Assembly: GCA_902806565.1 (NCBI GenBank)
Contig: CADCXA010000030.1
Coordinates: 620,001-684,000 of the forward strand
DNA: 64,000 bases
Source of the DNA: Hypoxylon rubiginosum
Taxonomy: Eukaryota > Ascomycota > Sordariomycetes > Xylariales > Hypoxylaceae
Direction: 5' to 3'
Each line of letters starts with the position of its first letter. Position 1 is the stretch's first letter. This document shows, piece by piece, positions 24,297 to 36,096 of this stretch. Made by a program: the position numbers and the translations under genes. The notes beneath the pieces were generated by a model. The model saw only the letters and a list, made by a program, of their open reading frames with translations, was not told the DNA's origin and did no database searches.

Positions 24297-26659
24297 ATGT
24301 CTGCTGCTACTGCCGCCGGCGCTGTTGATCAGCTCGCCACTGACCTCGGCAACGCTTCTCTTAACGGCGGTGATACCAAACCCACCGCCATCAACACTAA
24401 TGTCGCCTCCGATGCTCACGGCGATGAGGGCGATACCGCTGGCCCGACTCCCAGCTCTGCCCAAACCCCCCACCCCGCCGCATCTGCCTCTCTCTACGTT
24501 GGCGAGCTTGACCCCTCCGTCACCGAGGCTATGCTTTTCGAGCTGTTCTCCCAGATAGGTTCTGTCGCCTCGATTCGCGTTTGCCGTGATGCCGTTACTC
24601 GTCGCTCCCTTGGCTACGCCTACGTAAACTACAACACGACTGCCGATGGCGAGCGTGCTCTTGAGGAGCTTAACTACACCCAGATCAAAGGTCGCCCGTG
24701 CCGTATCATGTGGTCTCAGCGCGACCCCAACTTGCGCAAGAGCGGGCAGGGCAACATCTTCATCAAGAACCTTGACGCTGCCATCGACAACAAGGCCCTT
24801 CACGACACCTTTGCTGCCTTCGGCAACATCTTGAGCTGCAAAGTTGCTCAGGATGAGACCGGCAGCTCTAAGGGTTATGGCTTTGTGCACTACGAAACCG
24901 ACGAGGCTGCTTCTCAAGCTATCAAGCACGTTAATGGAATGCTGCTCAATGAGAAGAAGGTCTATGTCGGCCACCACATCCCGAAGAAGGACCGCCAGAG
25001 CAAGTTTGAAGAGATGAAGGCCAACTTCACCAATGTCTACGTCAAGAACATCCAAGTTGACGTCACCGACGACGAGTTCCGTGAACTTTTTGAGAGGTTT
25101 GGAGATGTTACCTCGTCCTCTTTGGCTCGCGACAACGAGGGCAAATCCCGCGGCTTTGGATTTGTCAACTTCACCACTCACGAAAGCGCGGGTAAGGCAG
25201 TCGACGACCTTAATGGCAACGATTTCCACGGACAGGACCTTTATGTTGGCCGTGCTCAGAAGAAGCACGAACGCGAGGAGGAGCTGCGCAAGTCGTACGA
25301 AGCTGCTCGTCAAGAGAAGGCCAGCAAGTATCAGGGCGTAAACCTTTACATCAAGAACCTTGATGACGATATTGACGACGACAAGCTGCGCCAGATGTTC
25401 TCGGAGTTTGGCCCTATTACCTCGGCGAAGGTTATGCGTGACAGTATCGGCGATTCTGACGATGATAAGGAAGGCAAGGACAAGGAGAACCAGAAGGATT
25501 CTGGTGATGAGTCGAAGGATGAGGGTGAGAAGAAGGAAAAGAAATCCGATAGGAGACTCGGAAAGAGCAAGGGATTCGGCTTCGTCTGTTTCTCCAACCC
25601 TGATGATGCGACGAAGGCTGTCGGCGACATGAACCAGCGCATGATCAACAACAAGCCGCTGTACGTCGCGCTTGCTCAGCGTAAGGATGTTCGAAAGAGC
25701 CAGCTTGAGGCTAGTATCCAAGCTCGCAACCAACTCCGAATGCAGCAAGCTGCGGCAGCGGCCGGCATGCCCCAGCAGTATATCCAGCCTCCTGTCTTCT
25801 ATCCTCAGAGTCAGCAACCAGGTTTCCCGCCCCAAGGTGGCCGTGGCATGCCCTTCCCCGGAATGAATATGCCGGGTGCCCAAGGTGGTCGGCCTGGGCA
25901 GTTCAACCCCAGCGGATACGGAGGCCCTCAGGGTGGCCGTGGTGGCCCCATGCCGCAACTCCCTCCCAACATGTACCTACCGGGCCAATTCCCTCCTAGT
26001 GGTCCGTATCCTCAGCCCGGCACCCCGCAGTTCATGGCTGCAATGGCGCAGGCCCAGCAGGCTACTCTCGGAGGTGGTCGGGGTGTTCCGTCCGGTCGCG
26101 GACCGATGCAGGGAATGCCAGGCAACATGGGCATGCCAAGTGGCCCGGGTGGCATGCCAGGATACCCCCCCAACTCGCGACAGAGCGGCCCTGCGGGTCG
26201 TGGTGGACCGCAGCGTAACGGCCAGGCGGGTCAATTCCCTCCTCAAGGCGGACGCGGCATACCGAACCAGCAGATCGGCGGTGCTCCGAGCATGCAGCAG
26301 CAGGACCTGACGCCGAACTCGCTCCTTCACTCGCAACTGCAAGCCCAGACCAACCCTGGACAGCAGAAGCAGATGCTCGGTGAACTGATCTTCCCCAAGA
26401 TCCAGGCTATCCAACCCGAGTTAGCCGGCAAGATTACCGGCATGCTCTTGGAGATGGATAACCAAGAGCTCGTTAACCTGTGAGTTAAATAACCAACATT
26501 ATGTACGGTTTAGTTACTGACCTTTATAGTATTGAGGACGACGGCGCTCTCCGAGCCAAGGTGGACGAGGCTATGGCAGTCTATGATGAATATGTCAAGG
26601 CTCAAGGCGGCCCCGAGGATGAGGCTGCAAAGGAGGAAAAGGCTGAGGACAAGGCATAG
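24297..26659 (+). CDS. pab1: polyadenylate-binding protein
   Basis: Two exons, 24297-26479 and 26530-26659 (50-bp intron), 770 residues. Four RRMs: RRM1 about 64-142 (SLYVGELDP), RRM2 about 152-229 (GNIFIKNLD, then KGYGFVHYE), RRM3 about 245-322 (NVYVKNIQV, then RGFGFVNF), RRM4 about 347-465 (NLYIKNLDD, then KGFGFVCF). RRM4 is split by a charged insert of about 45 residues. A Pro/Gly/Gln/Met-rich linker follows, then a C-terminal MLLE/PABC domain with the KITGMLLEM core, continued in exon 2, and an acidic Lys/Glu tail. The protein binds mRNA poly(A) tails and links them to eIF4G and to deadenylation control. Its strong C-ending codon preference fits high expression. Confidence 0.97.
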
Positions 26660-29600
26660 ATGATGGCCGTTAATCGGGACTCTGGCATCGGGTTCAGCGG
26701 TGCTTGAACGGTTCGGAACGTCATGTTTCACGACGGTTTTTTTCGGAAAAGTTATGATGGTTTAAGTATCTCGGGCATGGGTGCCTCGGTATTGATTTGT
26801 GCATTCTTTCTCACTTCTCCCCCCCCCCCTTTTACGCCCTCTACGACTCTCACGTCCTTTACGCCGGGAAGGATCTCTTTCCACTTCCAAGATGTGACTG
26901 CATCTAGGTTCCGGCCTAAAGGATACTCTCCTCGTACCATTTGCATGTATTGATAGACTATCTGCTCCTCGCTCGGAGCGCTGGTCGGAAGCCAGGGTTT
27001 CGGTCAACAGGCGTTAATGGTCATACTCGGTCAGCCTCGCGGTAATCGACTACCCGAGGCACCGAACGGAAATCAGGCGGCACCAATGATTCTGACACAA
27101 TACCCCTCAAGGTCGCCGAACAGGACATCTCAGAATGAAGCAGAGGTTATTCTAAATAGGAACTTCTGGTAATGAACAAAAGCTGATTCACACACGACTT
27201 GTCTCCCATATATTTACATCAAGTGCCTTGGACCGTAGTAAACTTGTGAGCACACATGCAGGGTGTGGCCGTCTATATTTGTGCTTCCCGTATATACCGT
27301 CAGTTACCTATTCGGCGCTGGATCTTGTCGATCTATAGAGCAGATCATACGACGTATGCAGGTTGGGTAGCTTGACGGAAGCAAGATGGAAAAAGCCGCT
27401 GCTTCGCTGCGCGGAATATCGTTGCCGGGGCACGCGACACCGTAGGTGGAGGCTGAAGTTACTAGAAAGCTGATGGATCATACAGCACCTGCAGGTTCAA
27501 TGTATAGTACTTGTACTATATGAATGTAGCTATGGTGGTGGTAGGTTGAGTAGGTTGGGTAGGTGGCAGAGGACCACGCGGCATTGCAGGAACACGGGGG
27601 TAGGCGGACAATTATAAAATCAGGTATGTATTCCGGCTTTATGGCATTAGATGATGGCACTCTATGCATATTGTTCAACTGGACACGTCTCAAGGAGGAC
27701 AAGCTGTCAGCCATTGTAAAACAGAGACGTGTGAGAATACGTCAAGCAGACAGACGACCTTCAGCTAAAGAGGCGGTGACATTCTTCCCTATGTTTCGAA
27801 TCTGCTACTCTCTTGGACTGTTGAGTTGATGTCTTGCTTCTTACTTCTTGTTGCACAGTTGCTCTACTAAGACACCTACCTTGTTATAGGCATTATTTTA
27901 TATCAGCCGCATGGGTTTTTCGAACATTATCCCCATTTAGAGCTTTTTGTACTCTCATCTCTAACCTATATGTAGGGAGGGCCCCTATTGAAGCTGACGT
28001 CGGCTGTAACAAGCAGCGTAATTACGAAGCCATTACCAACCGAATCCTGCTACAACTACGTACGCAGGCGATCAGCCGAGAACGCCCGACAAGAGAGAGA
28101 TATGATGACAGTGTTGTGTGTCCGGGGAAAAAAGAAAAAGACGCTCATTATAGGGCCTGTTATAGGTAGTAGATATAAGTTGGTATGAAAGTCTGTATGA
28201 TTATATATACAAGAGTCCTGATGATAAAGTAGTAGATCTGAACAGTAAAACATGTGATATTGAAACTGGATATGGCAAGTGTGAGTTTGCGTGCGTAGTC
28301 CTTTTACAGGAGGTACATGTAGATTAGATAGTAGCGGTTAGAGCGGAAAGGCAATCAATTGTAAGAGACGGCTTGCGGCAGCGAGGTGCAGTGCGAATCA
28401 TTCGTTATTTGTTCCGATGATGACTGAAAAAGGAAAAATAAAAAATAAAAGAAAGAGAGAAGAAAAAAATCATGAGTTAAACGCACATGCAACTGACGAG
28501 AGACGGGGGGAAAAACTTGTGGCTAGAAGCAGCTTCACAGCAAGGGGTTCGAATGTTTTCTCATAGGATGACGAGAGCTGCGAGGGGTTGGATCTGTGGA
28601 CCTGAGATCCGATGTCACACTGAAAAGTCGCCAGGCCAGAAATGTATTGTACCCCGATACTTCGTATGAAGAGCAGCTGTAGCCAAATGGTCCGTACAAC
28701 CATAAGTAGCGGGGTACCAATAAGTACTTGTATTTTTTGGGGGGTTCCTGTGCAAATCATAGATTCCCTAAACCACCCGGACAGCTCTCTAAAGGTCGAG
28801 AGTCTCATCTGCCGTTTATTTTTACAATGCATAGAAGATCCAGCATCTTTCAACGTCGCATTTGAAAACGGACATAATTCAAAAAAGGGGATGAATAATG
28901 ATATCCTCCACAACAGATTTGTAAATTATTAAGAAGAAGCAAAAAAGACAAAAGACAAAATAAAATAGGCGAGGTCCACCATTACGACCAAGCAGCCAAG
29001 TTCCTCCATCTCCTAATATCCTTCTAGAATCCCCCTCTTTTTCATCGCAGTCGCAGTCATCACTTCAGCATTTTCTTTCACCCTAACGGCCTTGGCGAGC
29101 AAGGTAGTGAGGCCTCCTCTTTCCGAGTTCCCGTCTTCGCTCCAGTAGTTTGCCTTTGTTTAGGGAATTTGGTGCCTGGGCAAGCAGGCAAGCTGGGGAG
29201 AGAGAAAAAAGAACCCCACATCTGCTGAGCTTTGACTCGAGTCACCACTCAAAAAACTCCAGCTCCCAGTCCTTTCCTCGACCACCAACCCGCACCATCA
29301 CACCACTGCACTACTGCTACTGCACTACCGCACCACCGCACTACCGATCTCTCGTTCCCAGTTCCAGTTTCAACCTCCAAACCATTAGTCCTTACACTTA
29401 CCCAAACTTTAAAGGACTTCCGACCCTCGGTTGGTAGCCATGAGCTTAAGGTGAGGCTCGAACGCAGGTCGATAAAAGAACGCAATCCGAGAAGGGACTT
29501 ACTCAACTCACAATGATCATCGTCCGTCTCCATCGAAGACGCCCGACTATTATTCCACGATAGCATCAACCTGGCGTTTGCCGAACTGTAGTAACTAAAC

Positions 29601-29809
29601 CGCCTTACTACCTTATTAAAAAAAATACGACATTTGTTTTCTTTGTCTGTGTTTGAAAGGCTTGCATTTTTGAGCCAGCTACACATTCTACTGTACAAGA
29701 CAGACGTGCACGACTCGGCCCATCTCAGCTTCCAAAGTTGCATCTTGCCAAACAAAACCAGACCTAGATCTTTCACCCTTCTTAGCGCAACTGTAATCAA
29801 GCCCTCACC
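26660..29809. other. long intergenic region between PABP and the universal-stress-domain gene
   Basis: PABP 3' UTR, then over 2.5 kb without a supportable gene. Small open frames (for example 27563-27829, 28470-28913 minus) lack family features. Purine-rich runs occur near 28430-28470 and 28930-28965. The last ~700 bp are CT-rich leader sequence with CACCACTGCACTAC-type low-complexity repeats near 29295-29345. Confidence 0.5.
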
Positions 29810-32028
29810 ATGTCCGGCAGGAAGATCATGTCGCTCGAGGCGGCGCTGGAAGAGGAGCGAAGGGAGATTGAGAACCTCATAGCGATGCAGCCCAGGAGAC
29901 CTCCATCGGTCGATCACCGATCTCCCTCCCCATACACCACGAGTCCTCGTTCCCCCGTCCGGAGCATGTTGGACATTGGCGAAGTGCCCCGGAGCCCTGC
30001 CCCGCAGGCACCAGTCCGTAGTATGCTAGATATCGATAGCGCTCCGCCTCCGAGAAGCATGTTAGATGTTGGTGGTCCATCTTCCAATGCGCCCACAAGT
30101 ACACATACCTCGCCTACCTTGTCTTACAAGGCTCCGTCTCTGGACAACTCTTTTCGCAACCGAAGCATGTCGGATGCTGCGAGTCCTGTAGACTTAGGCC
30201 CTCGATCGCCACCGCCCATGGGTTTATCGAGCCCGAGGTCCAATGACCCAACATCTGCCTATAGATTCCATGATATCCTACCAACCAATGCCGGTCAACC
30301 CATCTCGAAACGTGGTTCCGCGAGCATGCGATCAAGCTCTATCGGAGAGGCGCTTCGCGGACCTGACCTATCCAATTTGGTGCTGCCGGGTGAACACGGC
30401 CGTTTTACAAGGAAGAATAACAAGTCCAAGTCACCTGGCGGTCGTCTTTCTGACCGGTCCAGCTCGCCTTTCGGAAGCACTTCTGGCACTTCTGGGCGTA
30501 ATCAGCCATCAGATACTATCACGCTAAACGATGGTCGCATGTTGGACAAAAATAGCGCCTACAGGAAGCTGTCTGATGCCAACCTTCTCTACGGAGGCTC
30601 GAACCTAGCCGCCTTAGCTCGTAAAAGACAAGACAGCGAAGGCCATGGTAGGATAGAAAAGGATAACCTGAGTCCTTACGGCGAATTACTCCCGGACGAG
30701 AGTGATGACGATATCGCAAACTCTTCTGATGAGGAGCTGCATAGGGGCAGGAAGCTTACTACGCGTGCCGAATCCCAAGGTCAGGACACTGGCGACGGGA
30801 TCAAGACGGCCAGAAGTCTACTCGCTGCGGTGGAAGATGAACGTAAGTCTACTTGGGAATATCGTAACAACGACTCCAGTCCACTGACGGCCTAATTTAG
30901 GAAAACAAGTTTATGCGACTCAACCCCAGTATAGATCTCTGTTCGACGAACCTGAAATTACAGTCACTGGTCCTACCGGGGATAGGGCTAGATCAAAGAG
31001 CGGTAAGCCGGTAGTTCAACCATCGACCAGCTTTGACCAAGAACCCCTGTCTGGGACTCAAACTCCTCTCGACCCGGATTTAGATGCCGATGTAGACGCC
31101 ATTCGGGCCGCCCAAAGCCTGCAGCTGTCCTCTACTCCCATTCTCTCCACGCCGGAAGTCCATCGTTCTATCCGCATTCTCTATCGCGGCGAGTATAACA
31201 GAATACAGCGCGACGCAGAGGAGGAACAACGCCGTCTCCGTAAATATTTAGTAGCAACCGATTTGAGCGACGAGTCGACCCATGCCCTGGAATGGGCCAT
31301 CGGAACTGTACTACGCGACGGCGATACGCTTATTGCCATGTACTGTATGGACGAAGAGGCCAGTGGGTCAGTCGATGCCGGTAACATGGTACCAGACGAA
31401 CCCAAGGCGATGAAAGAGCAGGCGGTAGCCATCAGCGCGATTTCTAAGGGCGTGTCGGCTAGAACACCGCACCGTACCGCTAGTCCCGGTCCAATGTGGA
31501 TGCAGGGGCCTTCGATGTCGCCGCACATTAGAGCTCTCGACGGCAGCAGCAGCAACAACCCATCCCCAGCACCTAGCTCTCGCGGGAAGAGTAGGCTGCA
31601 AGAGGAGAGGGACCGCGCCGTGCAGGACATCACCGAACGGGTATCAAAACTCCTTCGCAAGACGCAACTGCAGGTGCGCATAATTGTGGAGGTGATACAC
31701 TGCAAGAATCCCAAGCATCTTATCACGGAGGTAATCGATATCGTCAATCCGACGTTAGTAATTTTGGGGAGCCGCGGTAGAAGTGCTTTGAAGGGGTAAG
31801 TCAACCCGACGACGAGAAGCTATTGGTGTTCGATGCTAACTAATATTTACTTGTAGTACTCTCCTTGGATCCTTCTCGAATTACCTGGTGACTAAGAGCT
31901 CGGTTCCCGTCATGGTTGCGCGTAAACGGCTGCGCAAGAAGAGCAAGTATCAGCCGCCGCCTATGAAGCAGGTCAATAACTTGTCCAATCCATCAGCACG
32001 TAGTCTGGAGACGGCAAGAGTCGATTAG
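29810..32028 (+). CDS. universal stress protein (USP) domain protein with long disordered N-terminus
   Basis: Three exons, 29810-30842, 30901-31795, 31857-32028; 699 residues. The first ~460 residues are Ser/Pro-rich and probably disordered. They contain three RSMLD repeats (two RSMLDI, one RSMLDV) between about 45 and 85. The C-terminal USP fold runs from RKYLVATDLSDES to the end. It carries the ATP-binding pattern G-x2-G-x9-G-S across the last intron (GSRGRSALKG then TLLGSF), which suggests the nucleotide-binding subclass. A Ser/Pro insert interrupts the USP domain. A basic RKRLRKKSK segment near the end could be a nuclear signal. Fungal USP proteins of this layout exist but their function is largely unknown. 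Confidence 0.9.
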
Positions 32029-33711
32029 AGGGGCAACAAGCGTCTCTAGAGAATGGCTTGAATGTGGATAGGGCATTGGTGTCGATGAATCGAGAAGCGA
32101 AATAGCAGGCTTGGGCATACATACTCTTAGGGTCGACTCCATTGTCTATCGGATGTTGAAGTTTAGGAACATTCTTCCCAGTATACGTGCATGACACGCA
32201 TATAAGCGTGGTTTCTATGAGGCAACGGGAAGTTCTTACGAGATCACGAGCTTGCAGTTTGTTAGGAGCGAGTTTGGTAGCAATAGGAGAAAACCAATTC
32301 CATTCCTTTTCTTGACAATGTCTATCTCCTATTTCTTACTCCTTTGTGATGGATGCGCCCCTTTCCTAACGTAATAGTATAGCAGCATTAGGTGTTTGTC
32401 GCATACTCTAATAGCCTACTAGGTACATACATGTATGCAGAGCTTAGACTACATCGTACATGAACGGTACGTACCTTGGCTGGTAAAGGGGCAGAGGGGC
32501 CAAACAGTTGGCCAATTGCGGGGTCATGAGGGGATGATGGCGTGGGACCACACGATAAAGATTCATGTTGTGGTCTCGAACACGATTAAAGATTAGAGAT
32601 TAGATGATCTGCGGGGCACGATAGACTATAACTAATGACATTAATGTCATATCCCCCCCGGAGCAAGTCAGCAGGTATAAGTTTGCTCTATTGCTCCAAT
32701 CACAAATAGGCCTGAGTCTGGTGTTTATTTATAAATTTACGACATCGTAGGTGATTGTATTGTAGTTTGTTTTTCCAGACGCGTTAAAGTGCTTGCAGAG
32801 AGGAGCTAGGGGGGTAACCTAGAGCTGTGATTGGTGAATGCGAAGAGCTATGATTCGTTACATGCAAGCACTTAAACCCACGACAACTCATCATCTATCA
32901 AACCCTGATTGGACAAGACATTCAGGGTCGTATTCCTACTGACTCGATGTTGACTAGGTAGGTTAAGGGGGGGTATTTCGGGATGGTGGTAAAGAGGGAG
33001 GGAGAGAGTTGAGATGGACGGATGCTTGGAAAGGGGCCAGGTGTGTGTGTGTATACTAAGGTTACGGATATATATATAAGGTATATATGAATCACTCGGA
33101 ATAAAAATCTTCGAGAGGTAAGACCCTGATTCAGACATTCAAAAACAACTCTAAGTTTCCCCCTTGCTAAGTTCATTCCTAAAACAGGCTATTAAAGAGC
33201 TGAAAAGGTATTGGCCCTTGCATCGGGTCTGTTCTACAGAGACCCAAAACGAACGACATCTATTGGCTCCCAGCGACTCTCCTGCGACATCCCGAAGGTG
33301 GGAAGGTGGGGTGTGTTCTGATCGGCCAGCTTATGTACATAGGTAGGTAGTAGAAGGAGGTTTGAGGGAGGGTGCAGACGGTGCGAACGCTGAAGAGTTT
33401 CCCAGCCTCTCAATTTCGCACATCGGACTCACCTCTTACCTCTTACTTTGGTCTTGGTCCCTATTCACTGATTACTATTCGTTATTCACTATTCTGCTTC
33501 TTCTTTTTTTTTTTCAACCCCTCACCGAGTATTGTTCTTTTATAATCTTGTTTTCCATAATTATCTGACTTGAAAACGAAGGCGACGAAATAGAAGCGAA
33601 CAAGTTGCGACAATTTCTCAACCGGCGCCGTCGCAAAGATAAAAAGGTACTCGATAATACAAACGGGTCACACTTAAGACGGCCCTCCGGAGGTGGTCGT
33701 TCTCGAGCTCC
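32029..33711. other. intergenic
   Basis: 3' flank of the USP gene and upstream region of the next gene. A (GT)n and TATATA microsatellite lies near 33041-33090, with CT/T-rich leader sequence at about 33430-33510. No gene seen. Confidence 0.5.
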
Positions 33712-34216
33712 ATGAAACCTCTGGTATCTATCGAGACTCACAATCACGTCGCGCTATTAAGCATCACAATTGCGCCAACTTCATTCATCGCTCTGCTGGC
33801 ATTTAGCTTCGCCTTTCTCTATATTTATCTCGTTTCGACAGGTCATATATCCTTGCGCAACATCGCCTCCCTACGCTTCCCTCGCTTCGCTATAAGAGCG
33901 CCTCCGCCTATAACACCGCAACGGCCAGCAATTGAAGAAGCGCGACAGCGGAAAGCCTTACCTGCGCTACCAGCACTGCCGGCACTACCTGCGCCAGAAA
34001 CACAAACACTAGTCACAGAAAGGTCTCTTGTCCGGCTACCTCTACAACCTCCGAACCACCCGGCGACGCTCACTCGAAGTTTGCGCTCATTTTTCTTCGT
34101 TCGCGCCAAAGCAGAGCTTCCTAGTTCGAGTCTGAGCCCAAGCCCAAGCCCAAGCCCAAGTCCGAAGTCAAGTCGAGTCAGCACCGATCGGCCAGCTGTA
34201 CCGATTCCTAAAGAGC
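33712..34216 (+). CDS. probable 5' coding part of the downstream membrane-protein gene (frame junction unresolved)
   Basis: An open frame from ATG 33712 (open to 34464) encodes one strong membrane segment (about residues 20-42, FIALLAFSFAFLYIYLV). Low-complexity sequence follows (LPALPALPALPA; SPSPSPSPSPK), typical of a real fungal protein. Past about 34200 the translation turns into an Arg-rich shadow of the downstream gene, whose frame is open from about 34136. The two frames overlap over an AAGCCC tandem repeat (34137-34163). This suggests either a weak intron, an indel in the repeat, or two overlapping genes. I found no convincing GT..AG pair that joins them. Confidence 0.45.
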
Positions 34217-36096
34217 ATGACGTCTCTCTACTCAGAAGCCAGTCTAGACGAACTAAACTTCGCCACCCCGATGTCCCCGCCGCCGCATCAGAGGCCGTTC
34301 GAGTACCGATCAACCCACTCCGGCTTTGGCTTCTCGGACGAGGAGCCCGACCCGCACGACGAGAGCGACGACAACATGGACGACACCCTGTCCAACGGCA
34401 ACTACAGCCCGCCGGCCTGGAGAAGGCTGCAGAACGGGGAGCGCTGGTACGGCAACTGGCGTGAGAGCAGAGACATGCTGGGGGGCGTCGAGAAGCCGAG
34501 GCGCGCGAACGGCCACAACGGCCACAGCATCATCTTTCAGGACGACATCTTCGAGGCGGCCCGTAGGACGCGCTTGCCCACGGGAAGTCTTAGTCCCGAG
34601 AAAGGTCTCTCGCCCGAACCCGAGGCCCCTACCGAAGACATTACTCTGGTCAAGAGGAAGAGCGAATCGTCGACGGAGAAATGTATGGATAGAGAGTCGA
34701 CGCATCCAGGGGACATAATGGCTTCTATGTCACCCGACGTTACCAGAGATAACTGTAAGTCCTATATAAGTCCTATTGTATTTCCTTTCCTTTCTTTTAT
34801 GTTCTCTTCTTCCCCCTCACCCCTCCCCCCCGCGTTGTCTAGGCGCTGGTATACTCAGGCAGTAATGCTTATTTTGAGATAGATATTAGACTAGCTTTGC
34901 GCGCCGATATTCAACAACGAACAGAACCTATTGAGACAGCTGTCAACTTTGTCCGAGACAAAATGAGTACCATAACAAAGTCATGGGGCAACATCATTGT
35001 CTCTACATTCATCGCATTCCTATCAATATCCATGGTGAAGTCACTCTTCCAACCCGCGTCGCCACGACCGTCGCCCGACCTAGTCAAGGTAGCTGGAATT
35101 GCACGTTCCTTTGAACCGCTTATCTATTATTCTGAAAATGGCGTCTCTCAAGTAGGCGACCTTCAAGCGACTGGCGTAGCCGTATGGGACTTGGGTGAGA
35201 GTGTGCGACTTAGTAACATGACGTCGGCACCCATCATCGTGAAGTCGCTTGACGAGCTATCAGACAGCTTGAAAACGTTAGCCATCGAGTTGACAAAGTT
35301 TTTTGCCAACGTCGACGGCGATATCGACGGTATACTGATAGTAATGGACTGGGCGCGGCGTGAACTTACACAAATCCAAGCCGTCCCAAGTCCGCCCCTT
35401 TCGACGGCTTTTGCCAACATCCACAATCTGCTCTGCGTTGCTGGCGTCCTCGAGAACCCCAATACGGGAACGCCGACGCGACTGGGCAATATAGCGACAA
35501 CCATGTTTGGTATGTCTAATCCGCAGCGCACCCGGTTCACGCTTCAGCGCACCTTTACGGAATTCTTGTCCGTTCTCGAGGAAGCTATCGAGAACGAGCT
35601 GCAGCACTCACTAGCGCTCTTCGGACTGTTCGAAGCTATCGACCGCCAATTCCTCAACCTGGCGCGTGTGGTCGTGCGCGAGTCCTCCCAGCAGGACGAG
35701 CAGCACGCGGACCTCCTCTCGTCGCTGTGGACGCGCATCCTGGGGCCCAAGGCGAGCGAGGTGAAGAAGTACGAGCGCAACCGCGAGCTGCTCCTGAACG
35801 TGCGCGAGAAGACGGTGCGGAACAAGGGGATCCTGGTGGAGCACAACGGGAAGCTGCTCAGCCTGAAGGCCAACCTGGAGAACCTGCGGCGCAAGCTCGT
35901 GTCTCCCTTGGTGCGGAGCGTTAACAGCAGCACGCTGACGCTCGAGGAGCAGATCAAGGGCCTCGAGGACGTGGGCGTCTACCTCGAGGGCGTGCGCTCC
36001 CGGCAGAAGGGCAAGCTTATGGAGATGCTGTACGGCAGCGGCGGCGCTCGCCCCAATGGCCCGAGGCTCATCGAGGAGCAGGGGCGGTGGGCTTAA
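34217..36096 (+). CDS. conserved fungal membrane-associated protein of unknown function
   Basis: Exons 34217-34754 and 34895-36096 (140-bp intron, GTAAGT...CTAG), 579 residues if started at the ATG 34217. Residues 1-180 are polar and disordered. About 205-225 is a membrane helix (NIIVSTFIAFLSISMVKSL). The rest is helical, with coiled-coil character at about 480-560 (KYERNRELLLNVREK and following). Segments such as IYYSENGVSQVGDLQ and VAVWDLGESVR look highly conserved in the way fungal-only families are, but I know no function. The true N-terminus may lie in the upstream frame with its own membrane segment. GC content jumps after about 35640. Confidence 0.82.

Noticed and set aside
24246..25958. 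570-codon minus-strand ORF overlapping PABP
   Set aside because: Antisense shadow of a GC-rich, highly biased gene; no domain, and the plus-strand PABP is certain.
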